From Saccoglossus kowalevskii (Eukaryota; Hemichordata; Enteropneusta; Harrimaniidae): a stretch of 31,841 nt of DNA. This document shows, in pieces, positions 22,894 to 31,841 of this stretch. The notes under the pieces were generated by a model. The model did not search any database and was not told the DNA's origin. It worked only from the letters and a program-made list of their open reading frames with translations. The stretch's first letter is position 1, and each line of letters opens with the position of its first letter. The stretch spans positions 104,002 through 135,842 of the forward strand of contig NW_003113962.1 in NCBI RefSeq assembly GCF_000003605.2. The letters are read 5' to 3'. Position numbers and translations under genes: made by a program.

Positions 22894-23183
22894 TTACAAA
22901 GAAGTGGTCCTAGAGGCCACGCTGTGACCATTAGTGTATTCTACCGGTTTCTCCACACACCGACAAAGAGTTTTCTTGAATGCTTGTCGGAATCGCCTAG
23001 ACATTAGGTTGTATAGTATCGGATTGATGGCAGAACTTAAGTAGAATAATACAAGCGATACATGATAAAGATATTTCCCATATATAGTAAAGAGGGCTGG
23101 CCAGCGTTTGAGGTCTAAATTTGGCATCAGACGTATGATATGGAACGGAAACCAGCACAAGGCAAAGCATAGTGCTATAATAC
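22894..23183 (-). CDS. Rhodopsin-family neuropeptide GPCR, last exon (TM6-TM7-tail)
   Basis: Minus-strand exon after acceptor TTTTGCAG|GT, entered in phase 1, ending in TAA at 22894-22896; 95 full codons plus stop. TM6 shows FALCWFPFH, the class A C-W-x-P-F motif, followed by IIRLM. A loop with RW leads into TM7 with FYLSSAINPILYNLMS, which holds NPxxY (as NPILY). Helix 8 is RRFRQAFKKTLCRC, with likely palmitoylated cysteines. The sequence resembles the neurotensin, neuromedin U, ghrelin and TRH receptor group: W-P-F-H-x-x-R-L-M and F-Y-x-S-S-x-x-N-P-I-L-Y-N-L. The ligand cannot be fixed from this part. In several receptors of the group the last intron also separates TM5 from TM6. The protein ends in TTSL, a class I PDZ-binding pattern. 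Exons for TM1-TM5 must lie upstream on the minus strand. Confidence 0.93.
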
Positions 23184-25608
23184 CTGCAAAATATATAAAA
23201 AATATAATAATTATTACATGATAGAATATAAATAATTGTTCAGCTGCAAGCAGTGAAATAGTAAGATATACATTAATATTCATTTAACAGTATCGATAGA
23301 TATCAAGCTCAGTAATTTGTTTTAATGAATATATATATATATTAAAAATTATAATATTACATCCCAATAACAGACAATTTATCTTATCTTAGTAACATTA
23401 CATAAACTATACTAATGCAAATTAATGGCGGGAGATAACAAAATGGACACGTTTAGGAATGTCGCTTACTTAGCTCATCTAAGTAGTCAGTGATCATATA
23501 CGCAATTTAAACACATCATATATGTTTTTATTGTATTAGCACGCATGCTTTAATTTATCTGACGTGACACACTATACACTGTCTTGTATAAAGGTTATCG
23601 TTTCCCTTGGTGGGGTGCCAACGTGAGATGTGCACTTTATTCGTCATTAACTGACACGCTGTAACATATAGCTCACTGAGATACGATGCAATTTAATGCA
23701 GAAACACGTTTTCCAATTTTATTTAAATATTACGAGGAAATTCGCGAACATCTACGTTGTCAGCCGCACGCCAAATCGAGAAGTTTAGAAAATCTTCATT
23801 CCCTTTAACATAATGTAAAATATGCGGTTTACTTTGAAAAAGCTTCCGACTATTTTAGCCTAGTGCTCGAGAACGGGAACATACATCGTAATTTAATCTT
23901 TAGCAGGTTTCACAAAATAAAACAACATCATTTTTTCACATGTTTCGAAACAGAAATATATGTAGAAAGTGTTAAATTATGTCCATTTGATCCTAAATTA
24001 ACGAAGAAATTATATGACATTTTGTAAGGGAACATATGGCGAGTGAAGGTTAAATAACAAGTGTGCATACATACACGTATTTGGTTGTCAAGTTCGTTTA
24101 GTAGTATGTTGTAAATTTGTTTTTGCTTTCATAATCAGGTTATACTAGTTTAATATTGCATTTCTATATAATTTGTTCAGAAGCACTGCTGATATATAAC
24201 ATGAAAGTGTCATGCTTTTCCGGGAAGAGAAAAACAACAACAACCGAAACAACATTTAAATAAAGTTAATACAATTATAAGGATACATACTGGTTCAACG
24301 TTTTGTACACTTTTTCTATAATGTCTTTGTTATTTTTTAACCAAACGGGCAAATCAAATTGTTAAGAGAAATTCCAACAAAGACTTATATTCCAATGTAG
24401 ATTTATATTGTAAAAGGTGAAAAAGATACACTGGAATGAACTGCATGTAACAAAGAAATATCAAACTGTTGCTATATTACGTACAGTGTGGTGTGCCGTG
24501 GGATTAACACTATAGAAGCCTACCACTGACTGCTGAAAGAAAACCTAATTCAACTGGCCTAAACAGCGCCCCCAATAGCCATACATACCATTTATCCTAC
24601 TTTGGTAACAAACTCATAATGCATGAAGCACAGTTACATATATCCATTTGTGTAATGTCATCAACTGTGTACATTGTAAACGTACTTTCACCACACATCA
24701 ATATGGATTGACCAAGTTCAGAAGCCTACTACAAAGCTAGTGAAACATTCGCATTAGAGTCTCCTTTCAAACTCTAAGGCAAAACTGTCAATTTCCATTA
24801 TGATTCTGAATACGCCGTTCTTTGATCAATTATCCAATTACGGAGTTTCCATGACGCCTAAAGGTCATAATCGAATGTTATGAGAGGGCCTCTAAAAGTA
24901 GTTTGCATTCAACCATTGACAAGAACCTTCATAGATTTTCTAAAATGTATTTTTAAATATCAAATGAATAGTCGATATTAATTAATCTAACAAGTCTCAT
25001 CAGGGACAAATACTCAATTTAAAACATGTGTAGTCCTCGAAATGGAAAGCAAACAGCAATTTAGTCTAACTACTGAACTATTTGAGTAATGACATGCCAT
25101 ATAAACAAATGTATACAGTGGGAGATAAATAGCTGACAATTTAATAATAACTCCTCACCATTCTCCCCAATCTTTGTTTAACATACACCAACCTTTGTAT
25201 AATGACTATGGAAGTACGAGATAAAGTATACCGAACATAACACACATATTACAACCTTGTCTATTCAGAATGGATCTAAAAGATACTAGTTGTTCTGTAT
25301 GTAACGCACAGACTCCGTGAGAATATAAGTGAATGCTGCTTTATGTATTAATCGTATATTGAATTTGTGTGTCTTAATACTATATTAACTATATTAATTT
25401 CAAGATCCTTACATAAAAGTTCTGAAGTTGTACAACAACATACCAAGGAAAATTTGTGATGGGGAAAATACATATTCATACGACATAATGAGAACAACCT
25501 ATCCGTTTATCTGATATTTTACTGACATCTGGTTCTTATGACCAGCAGTGAAAAAGTAATCAATCTCTGTTTCCACTGATTTCTATGTTTAACACATATT
25601 TATTTGGA
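23184..25608. other. Probable GPCR intron, then non-coding DNA
   Basis: On the minus strand this is upstream of the TM6 exon, so at least its first part should be intron. No TM1-TM5 exon (for example a DRY-type motif) was recognised. An AT tract lies near 23328-23342. Confidence 0.4.
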
Positions 25609-26631
25609 CTGTACATGTTAATATTCTACAACCAACAATACTGTACATGTTAATATTCTACAACCTACAAAACTGTACATGTTAATGTTATACAACCTAC
25701 AATACTGTACATGTTAGTATTCTACAACCTACAATACTGTACATGTTAATATTTTACAACCTACAATACTGTACATGTTAATATTCTACAACCTACAATA
25801 CTGTACATGTTAATATTCTACAACCTACAATACTGTACATGTTAATGTTCTACAACCTACAATACTGTACATGTTAATGTTCTACAACCTACAATACTGT
25901 ACATGTTAATGTTCTACAACCTACAATACTGTACATGTTAATAATCTACAACCTACTATACTGTACATGTTAATAATCTACAACCTACAATACTGTACAT
26001 GTTAATAATCTACAACCTACTATACTGTACATGTTAATATTCTACAACCTACAATACTGTACATGTTAATAATCTACAACCTACAATACTGTACATGTTA
26101 ATGTTCTACAACCTACTATACTGTACATGTTAATAATCTACAACCTACAATACTGTACATGTTAATAATCTACAACCTACTATACTGTACATGTTAATAA
26201 TCTACAACCTACAATACTGTACATGTTAATGTTCTACAACCTACAATACTGTACATGTTAATAATCTACAACCTACAATACTGTACATGTTAATAATCTA
26301 CAACCTACAATACTGTACATGTTAATGTTCTACAACCTACAATACTGTACATGTTATTGTTCTACAACCTACAATACTGTACATGTTAGTATTCTACAAC
26401 CTACAATACTGTACATGTTAATGTTCTACAACCTACAATACTGTACATGTTATTGTTCTACAACCTACAATACTGTACATGTTATTGTTCTACAACCTAC
26501 AATACTGTACATGTTAGTATTCTACAATACTGTACATGTTAATATTCTACACCCTATAATACTGTACATGCTAGTATTTTACACCTTACAATAATGTACA
26601 TGTAAATATTTTACAACCTACAATACTGTAA
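25609..26631. repeat. 32-bp minisatellite, about 32 units
   Basis: Unit CTGTACATGTTAATATTC then TACAACCTACAATA, period 32 bp (25741 to 25773). The variable segment after ACATGTTA takes the forms ATATTC, ATGTTC and ATAATC, with TTGTTC and GTATTC in the right third. Units with ATAATC often alternate with a CCTACTATA form between about 25930 and 26210, suggesting 64-bp blocks. One unit near 26520 has lost part of its sequence. The 91-residue plus frame at 26319-26594 is an artefact of the repeat. Confidence 0.96.
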
Positions 26632-26634
26632 TAG

Positions 26635-26680
26635 GTTTGGTTGACATCAGTAAGGGCATACGGTCATAAAAGTCTTGCAC
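26635..26680 (+). repeat. 46-bp module, copy 1 of a direct duplication
   Basis: GTTTGGTTGAC ... AAGGGCATACGGTC ... TTGCAC; matches 26900-26945 at roughly 42 of 46 positions. It follows directly on the 32-bp array. The AAGGGCAT-C-GG core resembles sequences near the 3' ends of some invertebrate RTE-like LINEs and SINEs, but that link is from memory and weak. Confidence 0.7.
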
Positions 26681-26899
26681 CAACTCAGCCTCACGTGTGA
26701 GGTATTACCTATTAAAGGCAACGTTTACGTTTATTTAAATATGTATATATGTGTCCTGGGCAAGATGTTAAACTACATCCGGTTGTGGAGTCTATGGACG
26801 TGGGAGAATGAGGTTACCCTTTGCCACAACTACCTCCAGGTCACCGTTGGGCAAGGTGTAGCACCTGTGAGCCTTGGGTGCCAACTTCCCACATAACAA

Positions 26900-26945
26900 G
26901 TTTGGTTGACGTCAGTAAGGGCATACGGTCGTAAAACTCCTGCAC
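26900..26945 (+). repeat. 46-bp module, copy 2 of a direct duplication
   Basis: Second copy, 265 bp after the first, with TTGACGTCA in place of TTGACATCA. Preceded by a more GC-rich segment (about 26780-26895, with GGTCACCGTTGGGCAAGG) unlike the surrounding DNA, suggesting a piece of a dispersed element. Confidence 0.7.
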
Positions 26946-28461
26946 AAACAGATCCGCATAGTTGGGTAATTTTCATGCTCAATGTCAAAATGACGATCTT
27001 CGAGGAGTATACGGCGTTAAGATAACCCCACTTCATCATAATACACCATCATCAATTGTGTTCAGCGCATTATTAAAATACCCTTGAAACACTTTCGCGT
27101 TTGTCGAATCTTATGCAACGTTTCGACGTCACTACGACGTCATTTGTTAGTCCTGTTTTTATGTTAGATTTCACGCATAACACGAGATCTCGCAAAAATG
27201 AAAAACGGTCTATTACTTTAGTTATTGCAATCACAAGAAACAGATTTTATGACGGACACAAAAATAGCAGTGATGATGAGAACAGACATTTCCCCCTTCA
27301 TATACCTTATCTAACATAAAACTGAGTTTTTTCCACAGATCTCAGGTGGCAAATTGGAAATGCATTCACCTTGTTAGAGATACTATGTGAAGATTAGTAC
27401 TTAGTGTATATTAAATACTGACTACAAATACCAAGGACGTATGTTTGCAATCAATGTGATCATCCCAATGGGAGCATGTATCAAAGAAAGCTATTAACCT
27501 CACTCCTACAGGTCTTTAGAGATGTCTATGCTGCTACCCAGCTGTGAACAGAGACAGCCTCATGTGGTGTTGATGACTACATCACTATGTCAGCTTGCTA
27601 TTATTAACTATAGTAAATCATCCCCTGCCGTTTCGAAATAAAGAGGTGGTACAATAAGAAAAACATTATTTGATACTGAATGTATGAACCTACAATGGTT
27701 TCCACTTCTCTGGAGAATAAGATAATTGAACTGACATTGCTGCTTTAAATGACTCGTTAAGATTCCTTTATATCATAGTCTTTATAATTTAACAACTTAT
27801 AGATTAGAAAAGTGATAATAATTGCATCACCATCATTCCCAAAAGCCGTTGACATGGTGAGTATACAAACCGAGTATACCTAGTATGCTACACCGGAGAT
27901 ATGCATATACAATTGGAATAGAAAACGGACGTTTATTTCAGAATGTATATACAATGAAACGAACGACATCAATTCAGCTTATAAATAAATTGTTTTTGAA
28001 GGAAATTCCACAACGCCAGATTCTGATTGAGATTATAAATGCATTCAGATTATTATAACTCTATACTACGCACAAGTGAAAGAGATTTTTAAATAAATAA
28101 TATACCTATTTGCGAAACTCGTTAATTTAAATATACTTATTAGATTGAAAAAAAAAAACATGAACTTGATAGTGTAATTATTCGCGAGAGCATGTAGCCA
28201 TGATATTTGCCCTTTGACCCCCTCCAATATTCTATTTTCTCTAATTTCAAAGAACGTGTCCAGAGGACAGATAGTAATAATGTTTTCCTAGTATCGGGCT
28301 TTCTTAATCTAATTTACTTAGACTTTCAAATTGATATGCATCTGCCTTCCCACTTAAATAGTGCAACCATATCGATAGCGATACACCATCTAAAAAGCAA
28401 GTTACCATGGCAACATTAAGTACGTTAAAATAACACAAATATGCACAAGTATATCAAGGCT
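26946..28461. other. Non-coding stretch
   Basis: No exon or RNA gene supported. The segment about 27480-27650 is less AT-rich and could be an old dispersed repeat, but I cannot name it. Confidence 0.35.
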
Positions 28462-28683
28462 TCAGATATTGGATGGTATAGAAGAATGTTGTGGCGCAAT
28501 ACTACTCAAGTACACTGTTATTTCATCTGCACTATCACTGCCTGTTCCAGTGTCATCTTTAAATATAGGATATCCATGGCAACGTAATGAGAAGAAAATA
28601 TGTGAGTTCCGGGAGCTCGAGGAACCAAATGCGTCAGGTGAAATTTGTTGACGATATACGGAAGTATATGACCTAGGTACTGT
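28462..28683 (-). CDS. Possible terminal exon of an unrecognised gene
   Basis: Minus-strand frame with acceptor-like CTCAAATTGTTCAG before 28683, phase 0, 73 residues, TGA at 28462-28464. It includes RSYTSVYRQQISPDAFG, then a Ser-rich SSSSRNS, an acidic stretch KDDTGTGSDSADE and a Tyr in TVYLSS. The composition suggests a cytoplasmic tail with phosphorylatable residues. There is no known domain. An overlapping frame upstream (to about 28808) is also open, so this could instead be a fossil ORF. The exon call is a hypothesis. Confidence 0.25.
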   Translation of the reverse strand, partial: TVPRSYTSVYRQQISPDAFGSSSSRNSHIFFSLRCHGYPIFKDDTGTGSDSADEITVYLSSIAPQHSSIPSNI

Positions 28684-29903
28684 CTGAACAATTTGAGACC
28701 ACACAATAATATTGGAAGGAAATCGTACCACAGTGACGTCACGCTAACAGAGAAAGTATTCAATTTAGGTACGACATGAACAGCATTCGTTTCCATGGGA
28801 ATGACCACAATATCGCATTAAGCGTTAGAGATGCATTTTCTGCTTCATTTTGTACTTGACGGATTGCCAATAACTTCATAGGATACTTGCCTTTGATGAG
28901 CCAACAATACGTAGCCGAAAATGTAACAATCGATAACGAAATTGAACCAACTAATGAACGTCGTATTGACGCTTAATTTGATCCACTAAATGACAATTTA
29001 ACATTTAATTAAGTTAATATATTCAAACGAAAGTGAATTATGCTCATTATAATGCACAGTCACGTCTAGTTCATCACTAAAGCGGTGGCATGACACATAA
29101 GGGTGACATCACGGATTGGTGAGGAAGGGTGACGGATATTTCCATATGCGTCATTACTAATACAGGGACTATTGCTTGTATTTGTTTTTAAATTCACGAA
29201 GATTAATATTTTTGAATATATAGTGACAAGTATTGTTCATAATGTTTTCTAATTATGTTTTTCTTCAAATCCACATAATTGTGATTCTAAAATTACTAAA
29301 GATTACATTTTTTAAATTCACAGTGATTGCCGATTCAACTTTAAATTTCATGTTCATTGTTCTCAATTACGAGTGATTGTATACTGGGACTGTGAATGAA
29401 AGCACACAGTTGATTTGGAATGTCATAAACAATCATGTGTTATTATGCAGATTGTGTGCATCGAACCTTGTATATTACTCGATCATTTGTGATAATGGTC
29501 AAACCGGGACATTTAGGGTGTACCAGCTGGTTGTTGATTCAATATCACGAATCGTCGGTGAACTTACGATAAAAGTTGAATTTTTCACTATGTGGTTGAT
29601 TTCAGAAGTCACTCAACACACCACTGCCGCTGATCTCTATACCCAATGATAACATAATTCATTCATAGCCCCATAGGTCATATTTCCTGCTCTTTCATTG
29701 GCCAGAATAGCTACCAACTACCATTCATAGTTTATTTTTTCGTAAAAAAACAAGCGAAGTAGTACTACATCGAACTAAAGTTGACAGTATATCTTACATG
29801 ATATATTATTGCCAACAATAAAAATGCAAAATTTACAAAAACGACATTTCGATCAGAGGCCATCATAGTGAATGAATTCACTGCGTTAGAAATTGATTTT
29901 CAG
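28684..29903. other. Non-coding stretch
   Basis: No supported exon. The plus frame 29377-29649 (90 residues) has acceptor-like CACACAG near 29409 but no recognisable motif. Confidence 0.35.
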
Positions 29904-30099
29904 CATATGCATGCTAGAAGGACTAACGAGGAAGGCATATTTAAATGCTACGAGTGATACTACACAGACACTGGGAGAACACGATGAAAATCACATTGAA
30001 GTACAATCTTATATGAAGCGTCGTGGAGCTGTAAATACGACTTCAAAGTGGAAGCGCGTTCGCAATAATTGCATGACGAGATCACAACACAAGTATTGA
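29904..30099 (+). CDS. Possible exon of an unrecognised plus-strand gene
   Basis: A good acceptor, GAAATTGATTTTCAG, ends at 29903. The frame entered after one base is open to TGA at 30097-30099 and contains EGLTRKAYLNATSDTTQTLG and SYMKRRGAVNTTSKWKRVR. A possible donor GCT|GTAAAT near 30031 would leave phase 0, compatible with the exon at 30575, but it is weak. No homology recognised. Confidence 0.25.
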
Positions 30100-30574
30100 G
30101 CTGGAGGCTAGTCAGTTCATAACGCAGCAAGCCGCTACTGCAGAGTATTACCCACTAGAAAGTGAATTATATTTCCAGCGCCGTCAATATTATGTCCAAT
30201 TTGATAATCAGTGCAATTAAGGTTGGTTGCGAACGGAGAAGAGATAGCATTTAGGCTCAGATTATAACAAGATTCACAATACCTGAAAAGGTAATACTTT
30301 TACCGGGATTGATTTTTTTATTCTGCATCAAGGTTGGGAGAACATCACCTACTTCACTCTCTAATTGATTATAATGTACTGTACAGTGTGATAAATACTA
30401 CGAGATTGACTTTATCTCATTGTCATGCGATGAAACGAATACATTGATGACTTTCAACCAACTTTGCATCTAACGTCATTAGTTAAATGAATATTTCTAT
30501 TTTATTTCATGCTATGTATATTTTTATTTTATTTGTTGTTAAATATCAAAAATTACACACATTGGTGGCAACAG
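30100..30574. other. Non-coding, possibly intron
   Basis: Ends in a T-rich tract (about 30490-30540) that could serve as the polypyrimidine tract of the next exon. Confidence 0.3.
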
Positions 30575-30711
30575 CAGCGTTATAGTTTACTGTCAGATAT
30601 ATCGGCAGAGTTAACTAGGGCGGATCAACCTCAGTTAAAAGGTTTAGCAATCACAGAAGGGCAGCTTAGCTTTCAAATTACAAATAAACTACGGCAGCTA
30701 CGATATGACAG
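30575..30711 (+). CDS. Probable internal exon of an unrecognised plus-strand gene
   Basis: A 137-bp segment bounded by acceptor GGCAACAG and donor ACAG|GTAATC, with a T-rich tract 35-80 bp upstream. It is entered in phase 0 and left with two bases of the next codon. It encodes 45 residues with an amphipathic, helix-like look: SLLSDISAELTRADQPQLKG, then LAITEGQLSFQITNKLRQLR. A second acceptor 3 bp downstream would remove one Gln in frame. Composition and splice sites are typical of a real exon, but I do not recognise the protein. No other exon of the gene is certain in the window. Confidence 0.5.
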
Positions 30712-31841
30712 GTAATCATAAAATATACTGTGATACAACAACAGTTATTCGTCTCGATTCAATTCAGTAAGCCGTACCCTTCAGGGAATTTGATTTATTG
30801 ATTTGTGCAGTGTATAAATGAAGATCACGGCAATTCCGGAAATCAATCACTTTAGCACTGTGAATTTGTTATCAAGTACAAGCTCGCTGATATATTTTGC
30901 CGCAATTAACAGTATATTTACAATTTGTATGTAACATATGATGTTTGATTTTGTTATATAATCATTTATTGTACTATAAAAATCAACTGTGAAAACTGCC
31001 TTACCAATTATGTTTGCAGACATGCACATTTAATTGTAAAAAGGTGCCACAAAATCCAAATACTAGTTAAATACAAGACAAACAAGATACACAGAGAATA
31101 AAATAAAACAAACTGGCAGCTGACACTATTCGTGTGCAATATCAATTAATATTTCCAAAATGCCACTCATAAACCATGACAACAGAAACTGTCAAATGGT
31201 GTATCAAGTTATGTGTGACTGTGTGACGCGCCCATGTTGCACTTGACCGGTCTTGTAACTACGAGATGGCAACCTAAATTGCACCTAGATTTTGTTTCTG
31301 AAGCGTTAAAACAAATCAATTATATCAGGAGAATACCATGTATGGTCAGATACAATAGAATAAAGATGTAATCACTACAAGTGTAGGATGAGTGACAGTA
31401 AATCGATTACTGTCATTCAGTCACTGGAGATTGCATAGTAATTTACGGTAAACATTAAACAGCTGTGATCTAATGAGCATTTAATTAAAACAGAGCCTTG
31501 AGAGTAGCCATCTCAGCTATTCACGTGTATCTCTGGTGTTTGGAAAAAAAAATACGCAGGAAGCGAGTCTTGATCATAAATGTCGACCGAACTGAATAAT
31601 TAAATGCTGTTGCTAGAAGCTTGATTTAAGTTGTATCGATTTTCTAATACATGAATATCTTAGACAGAAGATAACGTTTCATTAGGACAAGCTCAGTTGT
31701 AAACAATATTTCATCACTGGCTTTCGTGACTATCCGTCAAGAGAGTACTCGAAATATTTGACTGTACCTTAATCACCAATGAGAAATATGCTTATGATGG
31801 AATTATTGATATATGGGATGTAACACTCCATATATGGGATA
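30712..31841. other. Non-coding, probably intron after the 30575 exon
   Basis: No further exon recognised. A short hairpin, GACAGTAA and TTACTGTC (31394-31414), and a repeated ATATATGGGAT at the window end are the only structures noted. Confidence 0.35.

Noticed and set aside
26319-26594. 91-residue repetitive open frame
   Set aside because: Product of the 32-bp minisatellite.
29377-29649. 90-residue plus-strand frame
   Set aside because: No domain recognised and weak splice context.

Overview
This is a eukaryotic nuclear window, most likely from a marine invertebrate animal. It is AT-rich, has very low gene density and single short exons separated by kilobases, and carries degraded LINE pieces, MITE-like inverted repeats and four large minisatellites. 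Almost all open frames are short and uninterpretable, as expected for intron and intergenic DNA. I cannot name the species. The GPCR and the HS1BP3-like gene only say bilaterian animal; a lophotrochozoan or an invertebrate deuterostome would both fit.

Layout. 1-505: 3' end of a non-LTR retrotransposon ending in an ATCT microsatellite tail. 780-931: a short MITE with near-perfect terminal inverted repeats and an 8-bp target-site duplication. 3744-3861: an AAAT microsatellite. 4462-4670: a second decayed LINE tail. 5852-6974 (minus): the last two coding exons of an HS1-binding protein 3 (HS1BP3) homologue, which join in frame. 7394-9535: a 25-bp-period minisatellite, probably in an upstream intron of that gene, with a homogeneous palindromic core and 50-bp higher-order repeats on one flank. 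10691-10877: a 187-bp inverted-repeat element. 11780-12292: a 41-bp minisatellite. 12962-13265: an assembly gap framed by a 23-bp inverted repeat. 17881-18281: a 31-bp minisatellite whose unit holds a 14-bp palindrome. 22894-23183 (minus): the last exon of a rhodopsin-family peptide GPCR (TM6, TM7, helix 8, tail). 25609-26631: a 32-bp minisatellite. 26635-26945: a duplicated 46-bp module of a dispersed repeat. 28462-28683 (minus), 29904-30099 (plus) and 30575-30711 (plus): possible exons of unrecognised genes, the last being the best supported.

The genes do not form a pathway visible here. The two recognised ones are the 3' ends of separate minus-strand genes whose 5' exons lie upstream (higher coordinates or outside the window). 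The most unusual content is the set of minisatellites. In the 25-bp array the amplified unit variant is the perfectly palindromic one, and one diverged unit shows paired changes that keep the inverted arms.
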